Source: Hippasteria phrygiana (taxonomy: Eukaryota; Echinodermata; Asteroidea; Valvatida; Goniasteridae). Taken from it: 64,000 nt of DNA. A program made the position numbers and the translations under genes. The notes beneath the pieces are model-generated. The model was not told the DNA's origin, did not search any database, and saw only the letters and a program-made list of their open reading frames with translations. Shown piece after piece: positions 1 through 12,039 of this stretch. The number at the start of each line of letters is the position of its first letter. Positions within the stretch are counted from its first letter, which is position 1. The DNA lies in the NCBI GenBank assembly GCA_037893225.1, contig JAZGUH010000145.1, positions 1,116,001 to 1,180,000 on the forward strand, given 5' to 3'.

Positions 1-529
1 GTAATAACCAACAAAATAAGAACTATGGAGTAACAACATTCCAAATTCTAGTGGCCCAATGTCACACTCTTGTTGCCATGACTACAATCAGCTCTGGGTT
101 CTACTCAGCAACTTAAAGGGTCACTGAAATATAAAACAATGTTGGTCTTAATAAATGTGTTTGTTACTAAAAACAACACTGTTGCTGTTTTTTCTCTTAA
201 TTCCGATTTGTTTGGCTCATTTACGCTATTTTTCTACCTCTTTTCGAGCACCCCACAATAACCGCTCGAAAATTGCAAAAGGATGATGTAATGCATCACG
301 TGACCCTGTAACGTCACGTCTAGAACGGCCGGCTGGCCGCGCATCGCGCACGTAGATTTGTGCACAAAACACGTAGTGCTCGCCCTACAAATGGGGCTGT
401 AAATAGTTCGTTTTTTACTTTTGTCCATTTACTGTCGTCATAGTGACCGTAAAAAGACAAGTTAAAAAAGGAACCATTTACAGCCCTATTTGTGTCATGC
501 AAACTGGCCTAGAACTGCAGACATTTCTG
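1..529. other. Non-coding, no gene recognised
   Basis: AT-rich sequence with only short open frames on both strands and no recognisable domain. I see nothing in it that I can support as a gene. Confidence 0.5.
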
Positions 530-1015
530 GCAAATGGATATTTCCGACTGAAGCTTTGACCGTCGAAAGTGGAAATAATTCCTGGCATATTTTGACACGT
601 AAAATGCAAGATGTCGGCCAGGTGTTTCGTTCCAGGCTTCAGTAATATACCCAAAGAAGATGTACATTCCCCAAAGACGAGGGATTGTGGAAAATTTGGG
701 CCTCAAAAGTCCGGCTGAACAGAGAAAACTGGGTCAGGCCGTCTCCATGCATGTACATGTACTGGCCCACAATGCACAGTGGCAAATAGATATTTCCGAA
801 GCTGTGACCGTCGAAAGTGGAAACAAATTTACAGGCATATTTTGACACGTAAAATGCAAGATGTCGGCCAGGTGTGTCGTTGCAGGCTTCAGTAATATAC
901 CCAAAGAAGTTGTACATTCCCCAAAGATGAGGGATTGTGGAAAATTTAGGCCTCAAAAGTCCGGCTGAACAAAGGAAACTCCCTGAGCAAACTGTCGGGC
1001 CGCGTCGCCATGCAT
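530..1015. repeat. Direct tandem repeat, period about 250 bp
   Basis: Two neighbouring copies share long blocks. The block ending in AAAATGCAAGATGTCGGCC occurs near 601 and again near 851, and the block with CCCCAAAGA(C/T)GAGGGATTGTGG occurs near 670 and 920. The start of a third copy (a GGATATTTCCGA block) is near 1260. The open frames that cross it are copies of one another, as expected for repeat DNA and not a gene. Confidence 0.8.
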
Positions 1016-1373
1016 GCTTGTACATGTACGTAGTCCAAACTGGCCTCTACAATGGTACTTTTTCCACCATCCTGGTCAGGACTTTCTATTGTCCTACACA
1101 CTTTAACCCATCCCCATAGACTAAGCACTAGTTTGCCTGTTCTCACTTTTCCGGAACAAAGAAATAAACGTGAGGACAGTATTGTTCCCTTTGTTGTACC
1201 CTCCTTCTTGTCCTCACCAGTACGTCAATAATAATACAATGCATACATTTCTGGCATGTGGATATTTCCGATCATTTCACTGCTGGCAATTTCTACTCCC
1301 AGTTTGGGATTTCGATAATTCTAAAGCTAAAAGAAAATGTCCTTCCAGCAAAAATATTTTTCTTAGCTGCTGC

Positions 1374-1446
1374 CTGGGAACTTTGATAGGGAACTTTGAT
1401 TGGGAACGTTGATTGGGAAATTTGATTGGAAAATTTGATTGGGAAC
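1374..1446. repeat. Minisatellite, 13-14 bp unit
   Basis: Five imperfect copies of a unit of the form GGGAA(C/A)(T/G)TTGATT follow one another directly. Confidence 0.8.
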
Positions 1447-2037
1447 TTCTCCATCGATCGCCGGATACGCGATATGCATGCCAGGAATTGTGCTGTCCTC
1501 AATCTCTGTTATTGCTGCCGTCTTTCTAGACTCCTGGTTCAGACATGTACATGTAGGGAACAATTATGCCGACTTCATCCCCATTATGTTCATTCTTTTC
1601 TGAGTCAGATAGGGACAAATTTTCTTCTGAAAACTTCTGATGATTTTGCCATGTTTCTCGGTTTGGTCGTACACGCGCTATACACATCGTGCATGCATAA
1701 TGGCTGGCCGGCCTTGCCACTCGTTCTAGTGCTGACGTCACGGTTCTGACATCCGGGCTTCTAGTGTAAGTGGGATTTTTTAGGGGCGGGGCGACTGGCT
1801 CAAAATGTTGCACTTAAAATGGTTTGTATTACAATAAAAATGCAAAAGTTCAATTAAATATTTATTGATTACAACTCTAAACGATGTATTCTTCCATTTC
1901 TCAGAGTTTTGTTTTCTATTTCAGTGACCCTTTAACTGTGAACACACAGCTGTCATTGTTCCATCTCACTGTTGTTACCTGACCTGACCTTGGACAACCT
2001 ATTATAGCTCCATGTAGTTCTAGCCTTCCATACATAC
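1447..2037. other. Non-coding, no gene recognised
   Basis: Short open frames only, without protein features I can recognise. AT content rises toward 1,860. Confidence 0.4.
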
Positions 2038-3235
2038 AGGGCGTATTCGAAACCCCGTTCGCGTGTAGAAGAGATTTTAGACTTGAAATCAAGTCGGTAA
2101 TTGGACGGATTTATTATATTCGTCTGGGATAGCGCGTACCGCTCTATTAGTTGGCCGAATAAATAATAATAATAATAATAATAACATGCGTGTGCTTCAC
2201 TGGCACAATAACACAATATGCCACGCTGTACGCTGTACGACGGCGCCTGCGGACAAAACAGGGCAGTCCAACGACTTGTCCAAGTCTAAAGAGAGTTTCC
2301 AAAACGCAAACCGTGTTCACGAACAGGATTTTTACTCCCCACTTACTTACGTGGGAGTAGATGATTAAGATGAAGAACGTCAAGAACAAAGATGGCGGAC
2401 TAAGGCCCTTCCGGAACTTGCGTTAATTTTTGTGAAATTCAGGAAGCTCTCATGCAGTCCAGGGACTGTATAAAATAATTATTAAAAAATGGGATTAATG
2501 GAGTGGGATTGTCTTCGCCAATTATTATTGCTGTTGCACGATTTCAATTATTTTCGTAAGCTCGTAAATTTTCCTTTCTTTTCATTCGTAGTATTAATAT
2601 TTGCATAGGTAATGAGGATCCTTGACAACATAAACAATACGATGTAAATAATGTAGTTTGAAAAATATGTCATTTTGAATTCATGGACGTCCATGATATA
2701 TTATACTGACTAAATACAGATAATATCTTAAAAAACCAAAGAATGACATTTGGAAAGAACTGAAAGTATGTGTCAAATTACACTGGGAACATGTTGGCAG
2801 TGAGCATAAAATTAAGAATTTCATGGGATGAGAATATGTTCCTTTTGGAATTAAAATTTCTCAGCTCCCAGAGTTTTAACAACCTGAAGAAATATCGTAG
2901 ACAACAGACGAAAACCTAAACTATTATACTTATTCAGTGGTTGTGTTTTACTCGATTTTTCTTCTTTCTTTTCTTTAGTATGAATATGACTGATCGATCG
3001 AGCACCAGGGCTAATCTGCAAGAGCACGCCGTGAAAATGGCCATGTTATGTAACAGCACGCCCTTGCTTGCAAGCACTGCTGTAGCTAATTAGTATGGAC
3101 ATTTATTTTAATTTAGCGCATAATTTAGTAGCCCATTGGAACGTATAGGGTGCACACGCTCTTTTGACGCTCCTTATTTGGCAACCAGCCTGAGAGAACA
3201 CGGGTTACCCGAGAACGGGGTTTCGAATACGCCCT
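2038..3235. mobile_element. Segment bounded by 23-bp perfect inverted repeats
   Basis: The 23 bases at 2038-2060, beginning AGGGCGTATTCGAAACCCCG, recur as an exact reverse complement at 3213-3235. The 1.2-kb interior is AT-rich and non-coding and holds an (AAT)n microsatellite. This is the structure of a non-autonomous DNA transposon, but I see no target-site duplication outside the arms, so it could also be two separate copies of a shorter repeat. Confidence 0.45.
2158..2183. repeat. (AAT)n microsatellite
   Basis: Eight uninterrupted AAT units. Confidence 0.9.
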
Positions 3236-3355
3236 AGCTAGTGTGTGTTTTACTCTTTCAAGCCACACGTGTGCCTACATTCATACCATACCTATTTTCA
3301 ATGTGTGCAGCCATATCCTCATCTACACAACTTTGTAACTGAACGTCTGCACTAG

Positions 3356-3510
3356 TATGCAGGAAGTCGTGGGTTCGAATCCCGCCCGAGTAAGCCTGTG
3401 AATTTTTTCACATAGGCTCTCGGAAAGCACCGAGTATACAGTGCTTCATAATTACATCGGGATAGGGCAAAAGAGAAAATATCTCTGTTCTAATTTACAT
3501 TTTACTTCCT
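3356..3510 (+). mobile_element. tRNA-derived SINE, 5'-truncated copy
   Basis: It contains a perfect RNA polymerase III B box (GGTTCGAATCC at 3372-3382), followed by the same tRNA-unrelated tail seen in the fuller copy at 18,018-18,200: a GCCTGTGAA...CTCGGAAAGCAC block and then a block ending in TCTAATTTACAT. The A-box half is missing. Confidence 0.7.
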
Positions 3511-3514
3511 AAAT

Positions 3515-4975
3515 CCAAACCAATTGTTGTTGGAACCTGCTACCGGCGACCTCCGAACGATAGTAAATTTTTTGAATATTTTGACAACACTCTTTCCAAA
3601 ATTCGATCTGATTGTAAACTGATGATCTTAGCTGACCTTAATGTAAACTTTTTGATAAGAATTCTGGTCTTTTTCGAAGGTTGACAAATATTCTGATTTT
3701 ATTCAACTGCAATCAGCTTATTGTGCACCTACCCGAATCACTTAATTTTAGATCATGTCATTTGTAATAACAAAGAACAGATTTCTCAGCATGGTACTAT
3801 TAATATTGACCTCAGTGACCACCTTATTATTTACTGTACCCGTAGGGTGGTCCGAGGCCAAGTTAACTGTCATAATGTTGTCAAAATCAGATCTTTGAGA
3901 AACTACAGTACAGCAAATCTTTTATTGGAATTGTCTAATGTTGACTGGTCTATTGTTTTAAACTGCAATAATGTCAACCTACCTTGGGATAATTTTAAAT
4001 TAATCTTTTTAAAGATTTTAAATAAAATTGCCCCTGTCGAAGAGATTCGTCAGAAAAATAGAACTGAACCCCGGATGAATAGTGATATTTTGGAAAACAT
4101 TAGACTTCGGGATCACCTGTTATATAAATTCAGGAAAAATATTGGCAATAATGAAATTTATCAAAACTTCTGTAAAATCAGGAATAAGGTGCACCGGGAT
4201 ATCAGACGGGCCAAAGCTGAATATTTCAGCAGCAAAATACATGAAAACAAAAAACATCCAAAAACATTATGGCTTCAACTGAAATCACTTGGCTATAGTC
4301 ACAAATCCAGGGTCCAGCCTAAAGAATTATGCTTCGACTCAATGAAGGTGGTTGATCATTTTGACAAACTTTTTACCAATGTTGCTTCCAAATTGGCCGG
4401 GAAACTAGTAATAATAAATGTTGTATTGGTTCCAAGGTTTTTAATGACTACTACACAAATAGAGGAGTTGCTATCTCGCGGTTTTAGGTTATCCCCCGTT
4501 ACTGAGGAATGCATATTTAAAGAAATATGTAACCTCAATGCTAACAAAAGTACTGGTCCTGACAATATCCCTGCTAGATTCCTTAAGGATGGGGCCCACT
4601 GAACTCAAAACTCTTATAACCCACATATTAAATCTGTCCATTTTCTCGAACATTGTTCCGGACGATTGCAAAATTGCCCATGTTCAACCAATATTTAAGA
4701 AGAATAAAAGGTCTGACGTCAGTAATTATAGACCATTTAGTATTTTGCCCATTATTTCCAAGTTACTCGAAAGAGCAGTTTATGTTCAAGTTGAAGAGTA
4801 TTTTGGGGAAAATAGCATTCTTTATGATTTTCAATCGGGGTTTAGGGGGTCGTTCTCTACCGATACATGTCTCATTCACTTGACCGATCACATTCGTACT
4901 CAAATGTCCCTTGGAAATTACACTACAATTTATTTTTCAGCAAGCAAGGTTCTGGTTGTCATGTTATTCTGATTT
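3515..4975 (+). mobile_element. Non-LTR retrotransposon (LINE) fragment, endonuclease and partial reverse transcriptase
   Basis: Reading frames from about 3,515 carry endonuclease-like text (CYRRPPND, then LADLNVNF). An open frame at 3,721-4,602 has an SDH catalytic block (LSDHLIIY), then a basic linker with YFSSKIHENKKHPKTLW and the start of the RT domain (NANKSTGPDNIPARFLKDG). It continues in another frame (4,538-4,972) with KKNKRSDVSNYRPFSILPI and the QSGFR block. It stops before the catalytic (Y/F)xDD of the polymerase. The layout suggests the CR1/Jockey group. Frame breaks and the truncation mark it as a dead copy. Confidence 0.8.
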
Positions 4976-5152
4976 GTGTACTGATGGACGAGTTGAACCT
5001 TCTTGCCCTGTTATTATAATTAATACAATCACTGTGCAATTTGAATAATAAAAGTAAGACAGTGGACGGTCACGGTGGGCAGTAACAGTGGGCGGAGCGT
5101 TATAAGGAAGGCGTTTCATTGGCCGAGACGTAAATGACCGTCCTGTATACGT

Positions 5153-5470
5153 TCAAAACGAATTAACACAACTAAGAAGTTTCAGTCGGTTATCATAATC
5201 CATTTCCATCCTTCTCTGCCCAAGTATCATCCTGGTGGCACGACGCTGCACCTTATCGATTTTGTCAACAAGAGTGGAAGTGTAAAGGTGCCATACTGGG
5301 CATATTCTAAAATTGGCAAAACAAGAGCCTTGTAAATTGAAGGGCAAGTTTGGCATTTTGACATAGGTCTCTGGCAACACTAATTAAATAACCCAACATG
5401 TTATTAGCCTTAGTAACAACATACTGCACATGATTATCGCAAGTCAGTTTGTTGTTTAAAATAACACCAA
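5153..5470 (-). mobile_element. LINE 3'-end fragment
   Basis: The minus-strand frame at 5,153-5,380 reads CPVWHLYTSTLVDKIDKVQR followed by RATR. This is the conserved block just after the reverse transcriptase domain of many non-LTR elements (W-P-x-x-x-x-DI-x-x-IE-x-VQRRATR). Nothing else of that element is visible, so it is a short dead fragment in the opposite orientation to the LINE at 3.5-5.0 kb. Confidence 0.65.
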
Positions 5471-6095
5471 AGTATTTATATTATGTTGCAACATCAAGGT
5501 GAGTATTGTTAAGGGTATTTATGTATTTACGTGTCTCGACAACAAAACAAACTTGCGTGAGTACTATTGTTTGTGTGGGTTTAGGAGTCCATTTATTATA
5601 TATCTTATTATAATCATACAATTTAATATTTTAACTTAATGTATTAAATACACTATGCTCAAGTCGATACTCAGTTTCTTTAAATTTAAGTTTCACAAGG
5701 CCGCTTACAATTTTCTTGCGGCTGACTCGTAAAAGCCGTCGACCTGGCATAGTTAAAATTTAACAGCTTTTCAATTTCTTCATAAATATTCCCGTTACTA
5801 AACTTAACCAACTTGACTTTTGGCTTAATAAATTCTGACAATTACTTCTAGCTTCAACAGTTTAAATCTAAGGTGAACTTCACCCTTCTACAATTAAGCA
5901 ACTTTAAAGGAATAATTCGGTACTTGTGGCAGCCTTTTCCCATTTTGAGGGGGCACAACGCCATTAGTCGCCCGAATGCAGAAGCCTTGCATTGGGTGGC
6001 TCCCCCACAAAATAAGGAAAAGAAACAAAATAAATTGCATCCAAAATAAACGTCATCGGAGTATGGCCCATACACACTTGGTTGTACCCCTGCTT

Positions 6096-7037
6096 TTATA
6101 GCCGAAAGTATGTTTTGAACGCATCAGACTGCCATCGCCCCATTTCTCGGATTTGCGCATCAGAGTAGCCAAGAGATAAGGCATGGCAAGCTGCACCTAT
6201 CCTGAAACTATGGCTGGTGTAAACCTGCGAGTCTAAACCTATAAATTGAATCACCGTCTTCAATAATTGAGCAAACTGTACTCTCTTAACAGGTTCCCCG
6301 TTTGGCCAACAGAACAAAAAACTAGACACGAAGGGCATTCTTTGGACTAAATACTTGTCCAACGCGTCCACTGGGCAAAACACTCCCACTGTGTGAGCAA
6401 CCTGTATGCACACCGAACGACCCTTTGAGTGTTTGAAATCTTTGAACTTGAGCACGATTCCACCGCTCTCCTTACACTTCCGTACATTGTCTAATTTGAG
6501 CACATTGTCGGTGTTGTTATTCGATACGGTGATTTCTCCAACCCGTAAGAAGGCTGCAAAGGCCAACAAAAACATACTTTTATATAAGGTGTTTTAGTAC
6601 ACCAATTTTGCGGTGTGTTCCAACGCGTTGGTAATCCTATGTAGTATCGAAACAGTTATAGGAAGTCTCTTGTCTACAGTGGGTTTGTCTTTTTTAACAC
6701 CAGCTATAGCCTTTTGCACCAAGAATGCGTTACCCGGTGCTGGCATGTCATACAATCGATGGATAAAATTAATGGCGGACACAAACGTTAGAATTGTGGC
6801 AACTGCGTAATTTTCCTCATGCAAATATGTTACGAATAATGCCATGACTATTGGTGGTACCGGTAAATTATTTGTAAAGCCATATTTACCAAGAAATTTC
6901 ATAAATATATTCTGTGCTCTTTGATACGTCTTTGAAGTAGAATCTGCCATTGATTTGGACAGTAATTTCAGCAGCCCGGGAACCAACTCCGGGGCTGTAT
7001 TTGCACCGGAAGTGATACTGGCTGCACACTCGCCCAC
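6096..7037 (-). pseudogene. Tyrosine recombinase of the retroelement, with one in-frame stop
   Basis: The N-terminal, SAM-like core-binding half lies at 6,594-7,037 (residues such as STSKTYQRAQNIFMKFL). The catalytic half lies at 6,096-6,575. Visible active-site parts are the first arginine in AFLRVGEI, the H-x-x-R box in TSHSFRIGAA, and the C-terminal GRWQSDAFKTYFR with the candidate nucleophilic tyrosine. Both halves are in the same frame and are separated by a single TAA at 6,592-6,594, so the break is a point nonsense change. Such enzymes insert the DNA copy of DIRS-type elements by strand exchange rather than by the integrase route. It follows directly on the RNase H frame. Confidence 0.8.
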
Positions 7038-8808
7038 GGGGCTAATGTTTTGAAAGCTGCAACCTGTTGACGAGAAAGTTTGTCAGCTAATATATTGACA
7101 CAACCAGGCACGTGAACCGATTTAAATTGTATGTTCAGTAACATACTTTTAACTACCAGTTTACGTACCAGCGCCATGACTTTGACCTCTTTGGATGTAT
7201 GGGAATTGATAATACTCACTAAAGCTTCATTATCTGTATGGATCAAAATCTTTCTATTTCGCAAGCAATGTCCCCAGACGTATACCGCAGCGACGATTGG
7301 GTAAAACTCTTTAAGGGTGATGTTTTCCTTGGACCATAACTCAGGCCAAACTCCATAAAACCATTGTTTGCCAAAAACGGCTCCATAACCCAGGGATCCC
7401 GCTGCGTCTGAACAAATGTAAAGTGTGATCTGGCAACCACTGGTCCGAGAGAAAAAATTACTTTCCATTAAATTGCTGCAAAAACAAAAGCCACGCCTGC
7501 AGGTCTGCCTTTGCTTGTAAGGTCAAACGTACTAAATAGTTGGGGCGCTTAATACCAATGGTTAAGTTAATCAACCTTCTTAAGAATGCTCGACCGGGCA
7601 CTACGAACTTACATGCAAAGTTGAGAAATCCAACGATTGATTGCAACTCTCGTAAAGTAAGTTTCGTTTTTCGTAAGGCGTTATATATGATTTGTTTTGC
7701 CTTAGCAAGTTTATCAGCCGGTAGACGGGCTGACATTTCTACTGTGTCTATTTCAACCCCAGCAAATGTAAGGCACGTGGTTGGCCCTTCTGTTTTCTCA
7801 GGTGCAAGAGGAATACCTATTAAGGTATTACATATTGACTGAAAACCGATCAAGTCTCGCCTGCCTTTTAGTTGAGACTCGGAAATAAGCAAAAAGTCAT
7901 CTAGTATATGTACCATTCCCCCGAGCGCCAGTTTTGTTTTTAGCAATCCATTCGATTGCCGTGCTAAATTCTTCAAATATGGCACAACTTGATCGACAAC
8001 CCATGGGTAACGTTTTGTCAAAATAGAATTGATTGTCCCATGTGAAACCTAACAGGTGATGATCGTCAGGGTGCACAGGTATGATCTTAAATGCCGATTT
8101 GATATCTACTTTCGATAAAAAACAACGAGAACCAAGTGTCTTCACTATCTTAATAGCGTCATCCGTAGTTGCATAGTGAACTGTTGCACGACTATCAGGT
8201 ATGCCATGTTAACTGAACCATAAGCGGGGTGAGATAAATGGTGAATGATACGAAATGTGCCTGGTTGCCTTTTTGGAACTAGTCCGATCGGGCTAACACG
8301 GAAGTTCTTGAGTGGAATGTTTTCAAAGGGCCCAGCAATCCTACCACTGCGCAATTCCAACTCTAATTTATCTTTCACCACTTCCGGGGACGCTGAGGCC
8401 GATTTCAAGTTTTTGACAATTGTGCTTCCTGTGCGCCCATAAATCCCAACCTGAAACCTACCGAAAATAGCCTTCTATTAAGAAATTACATTTGTTTACA
8501 TCGTACCCTTTAAGCTTACTTTCTAGAGCATCTTTATTTACTGGTGTTACTGGTCTGTCCTGGGGCTGCAGGAGCCTGTCCCCTCCCTGTACCGTGTCTA
8601 GACTGTAGTGGGAGATTTCTGGCTGAACTCGCCAAACTCGATCTTTGGTTATTTGTTCTAGTAAATGTTCCTCCAGCTCGAAATCTAGATTGGGGTCGTT
8701 GCCAACATTGACTTGGTGTGTGGCTACCCATGCATTTTGTGCATTTGTGTTGGAAACCACACAGCCCATCACAAGGTTGTCCCCGCAAGAAACGGAAGCA
8801 GAATCCAA
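6968..8808 (-). pseudogene. Reverse transcriptase-RNase H of the retroelement, frameshifted
   Basis: Pieces in order: 8,458-8,808 (RT N-terminus, PVNKDALESKLKGY, FLIEGYF), 8,145-8,408 (GRIAGPF, SPIGLVPKRQPGTFRIIHHLS), 7,897-8,145 (SKVDIKSAFKIIPVHPDDH, LPMGCRSSCAIFE), 7,458-8,021 (HILDDFLL, with the catalytic DD, then FAGVEID) and RNase H at 6,968-7,468 (ICSDAAGSLGYGAVF, KEFYPIV, IHTDNEA). The changes of frame near 8,450, 8,150 and 8,000 are damage. The entry into pol overlaps the end of gag in another frame, which may be the normal arrangement. The SxAF and LPMGCRSS blocks are of the DIRS/Gypsy kind, not LINE. Confidence 0.8.
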
Positions 8809-9718
8809 CTTGTAACTGGTTTATGCCAGAACGCGGAACGTTTCTTCTAAACCCCCAATTATGGGTAGACGTATTTTGATTTGAAGTACAACCCATCGTA
8901 GCCCCCTTGAAAGCTCTGAGATACAGTTCGCAGTGGAAGTGATCCCATGTCAATGGCAAGGTCTGTTTGAGTTTCCGGAACGACAAATCGTAACCATTGA
9001 AGTCACCCCCTTCATGCGCAATTTGGCGAACCAGCTCGCCGTACTTTAGGAGCTTGCCACAGTCATTTGGAAACTTCTTTACGTATACCGAAGAGAATAT
9101 TGCAAATGCCGAGGTCCATTCATTGATGGTTTTAGGGAGTTTTTTATTTGCTGGCATTAGACAGAGCGAATCATCTCCACTTGCAACCTTGTGGACCATG
9201 AGCTTACTTTGAAAAACTTGAGATGGGTCAAGTAAACTACTAAATTCAACATATTCGTTTGCCCAGATCTTAGTACATGTCTCCTTACTAACCGCAAAGT
9301 CCAACGGCAACGGTGAGGAAAATGGAACAGACCCCCCGATGCCCAAGGACTCGCCTGTCAGGGTTGCTGCATTGTCATGCAAAGAGGCGCAAAGATTCGG
9401 CCCCAGTCCGAAGCTTGGCGCCTCCCTGCCCTGTGAACGACTTGTAGCCGTTGTACTAAAAGCCACAGGGTCTGGTCCCTGTCTAAGCCCTGCGTTGACT
9501 ATACCCCCTTCTTGGTTCTGGGGAGTCCACGTAGACGCTGCTGCTGGTTGGCCTATCTGTGCTTCACCTGCCGTACTCACGTCGGGCCCTGGCCTTCCAG
9601 GACTGGACTGTTGGTTTGCAGGAAACAACCGTGCCAACTCCGTCTGCACCGCCACACGGATATGGTCCGAGATCGCGCTGACCACTGTCGCTGTCACCGA
9701 GTCTTGGAGGTGAGACAT
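8534..9718 (-). CDS. Gag-like protein of the retroelement
   Basis: This is an open frame of 394 residues. The first 120 are low-complexity, rich in Pro, Gly, Ala and Ser. The middle (roughly 150-290) has a helical capsid-like region with EYVEFSSLLDPSQ and INEWTSAFAIFSSVY, features seen in gag of DIRS-type elements. A cysteine/histidine cluster near residues 305-335 (CFRFLRGQPCDGLCGFQHKC, then CMGSHTPSQCW) looks like a nucleic-acid-binding knuckle. The same frame stays open upstream to about 9,930 with an Arg-rich stretch but no ATG, so the true start may depend on splicing or a lost start. The 3' end overlaps the RT frame. Confidence 0.65.
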   Translation of the reverse strand: MSHLQDSVTATVVSAISDHIRVAVQTELARLFPANQQSSPGRPGPDVSTAGEAQIGQPAAASTWTPQNQEGGIVNAGLRQGPDPVAFSTTATSRSQGREAPSFGLGPNLCASLHDNAATLTGESLGIGGSVPFSSPLPLDFAVSKETCTKIWANEYVEFSSLLDPSQVFQSKLMVHKVASGDDSLCLMPANKKLPKTINEWTSAFAIFSSVYVKKFPNDCGKLLKYGELVRQIAHEGGDFNGYDLSFRKLKQTLPLTWDHFHCELYLRAFKGATMGCTSNQNTSTHNWGFRRNVPRSGINQLQVGFCFRFLRGQPCDGLCGFQHKCTKCMGSHTPSQCWQRPQSRFRAGGTFTRTNNQRSSLASSARNLPLQSRHGTGRGQAPAAPGQTSNTSK

Positions 9719-9969
9719 GTCTATGTTCAGGACCGTCGTGTTCTCGGTGTCTGGAGCCGACCCGGCATCCTCATGAGCAGACGCCTGATGAGCGGCGGCC
9801 GGTCCGTCGCTTGACCCGTCAGCAGATGGTCCAGCTTGTGTCTCAACCTCTGCTGGAACACTTGTTCGTCGCCTTTGGGATCGTCTTTGCGGCGTGCTGG
9901 GCCGCTTAGTTTCGAAGCAGCCTTCCTAGGCATCCTGAAATACCAACAACAAACTCCCCAGCAGTTCAC

Positions 9970-10717
9970 TGTTCAAGCTTAAAATTGCCTCAAGTGTGAT
10001 TCCTTTACCTTTAGCAATCTTTTGTTTGTTTTTTTATATTTAATATTTTTTTTTTTATAATTGTGTGTGTTCGTTGCAATTTAAAACCGTTTACTTCAGT
10101 AAAGGTACCCACTTGGGCATTAAAACAGAAAACATACGTAACATTGGCCAACGTGCGTAACACTGCACGAACAAAGGAGCTATAAGCTCTAATAGAAAGA
10201 TGCAATGTTGCAGATATCGGGCTGTCCAAACATTTATGAACACCCGACATACCGCCCTAGTGATGTCAAATTTCCATCACTAAAATAAAACAAACGCAAA
10301 TAACTGATGGTTACGAGCACTGTACACCGCACTACCCGTAGCACTCGCCATGCAGCTAAAAGCGAAATAAAACAGGCCACAATCATGCGGCGTGGGCTGT
10401 ATTGCAACTGGAATATACACTCAAATAACATACAATCAAAGTCTGAAAAGATGCTCACTGACACAGCAAAACAAAGATGGCCAAAACAGTGCGCTAACAG
10501 CAACCTGGAACCGCGTGTATAACACTGAAATGGCTCCCCGGTATCAGCCTTGGGTATTACGGTGTTGAATAACACTTCTCTTACAAACAGCGATTTGTCT
10601 TTTGGAAGCCTTTTATAAGGCCAAACAGGTTTTTTGTTTTTCCTTTTTCTTTCTATTTTTCGCTATTCCCTTGCTGTACCAGAAAAAGGTATGCTAAACC
10701 GCTTGCTGTTCAAATAG
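9970..10717 (-). other. Spacer between hydrolase and gag ORFs
   Basis: The sequence is AT-rich, with a run of T and A near 10,020-10,060. The short open frames have no recognisable domain. Confidence 0.4.
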
Positions 10718-11350
10718 TTATTCCCGACTGTACCGATATATGTATGAAAGTGTACTAATTAGCTGTGTTCCTTCATCCCCAAAAAGAACTGCACCTCGCA
10801 GAGACTTATAATATTTGTACTGCCCTCTATTTGACAAGTGAACCCCATCGGGGCATAACAGAGCCCCAGTCTCTGCCAAGTTAGGATTTATCATGCCTCT
10901 ATGTCTCCAATATTTAATGCCATTTGACCCGCAATTTTCCTTCAAGAAAACGTTAGCTACATCAACCTTAGCATTGAAATCGTGCACATCCTCAACTGTC
11001 TTTAAATGACGACCTTGGTTGCGATGCAAAATTTGGCACACAAATACAAGCTTAGCATCGGTCGTAAGGAGCATTTGCTTGGCTGCGTCAATCAGTTTTG
11101 CTGCCACAGCAGTTGCATCTCGAGATGAATTGAGGTCGTTACCACCACATTGTAAGACTACTATTTGTGGGTTTTGTTGTACGATTCGTGGTAAGGCAGC
11201 CCGAACATCATCGGTACGCCAACCACCTTTGCATACAAATTGCACTTGAACATTTCTGATACCCAATTAAGTTCGGTTCGAATGAAGATGTGTTTTTCGC
11301 TTAATCGCTTCTTGAAATCGTCTAACGAACGAGTGCCCCACTATGGACAC
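10718..11350 (-). pseudogene. SGNH/GDSL hydrolase-like ORF of the retroelement, interrupted
   Basis: Three SGNH blocks can be read. Block I is VSIVGHSFVRRF (Ser of GHS) at about 11,315-11,350. Block III is VVLQCGGNDLN (Asn of GGND). Block V is LCPDGVHLSNRGQ (the Asp and His pair). Block I is in the same frame as the rest but is cut off by one TAA at 11,267-11,269, so this copy is broken. In the SGNH family these residues carry out ester hydrolysis. The role inside a retroelement is unknown. It lies upstream of gag in the same orientation, which fits a first ORF of the element. Confidence 0.7.
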
Positions 11351-11399
11351 CCTCGAGACATTGCGACCCGTACTCGCAGACAATAATGGGTCCATGTTA

Positions 11400-12039
11400 T
11401 GGCATAGAAGATATTACAGTTAGGAATATACCCCAGGGTGTTCAAGGAACATATACAGCTTACCAGGATTAATGTAGAATGCTACGACCGAACTTGAAGG
11501 AGGCAATCTTCGAAGCTAAGCTGAGTAATATTTAGAGAGTGTGTCACTGACGACAGCCAAGAAAGAAATGTGGCCTACCATGGTAGGCTACTTCGCCAGC
11601 TAGATTTCTTAAACGATTACATTACTGTTCTTTATTGTTATTGCCAAGGACTGAAAACCCACACAAAGAGGCAATGCATTCAGCTATGTGGGTTACCTAA
11701 CCCACAGCGGGAGGACACTAATTATGCACAACTAGTGTTAGTCAAATTTGCACCTGGCGGACCTTACGCCCTGTGAACCATTCCCTTTTCACTGCATGCT
11801 CCAATCGCAATATCGACACGCTTTTCATAAATCAGATTAAATGTTTTAATCATTATATATTTTGTTGACATTAAGACGCTTAGTAAAAACATGTTACCTG
11901 CCTAAACTTTACGTGATTTCCATGCTAAGCAAACAACAGCAAAGTACCAACCACAAGCTATATACATTACATACAATTTTGGTTGTTAATCCTGTTTTTA
12001 CCAGTGAAGAGTTTTTATGCTAAGCAAATTTTTGTACTT
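11400..12039. other. Non-coding, no gene recognised
   Basis: It has one short plus-strand frame (11,570-11,776) without recognisable features, and AT-rich sequence from 11,820. Confidence 0.4.

Larger units (their letters stand above)
5640..11400 (-). mobile_element. Tyrosine-recombinase (DIRS/Ngaro-type) retroelement, decayed
   Basis: In sense order from the high-coordinate end it contains an SGNH-hydrolase-like ORF, a gag with a cysteine-rich knuckle, reverse transcriptase plus RNase H, and a tyrosine recombinase in place of a DDE integrase. RT plus tyrosine recombinase defines the DIRS order, and an accessory SGNH hydrolase has been described in some Ngaro elements. I could not find the split direct repeats expected at the ends, so the limits are approximate. 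In-frame stops and frameshifts in three of the four coding parts make this copy non-functional. Confidence 0.8.
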
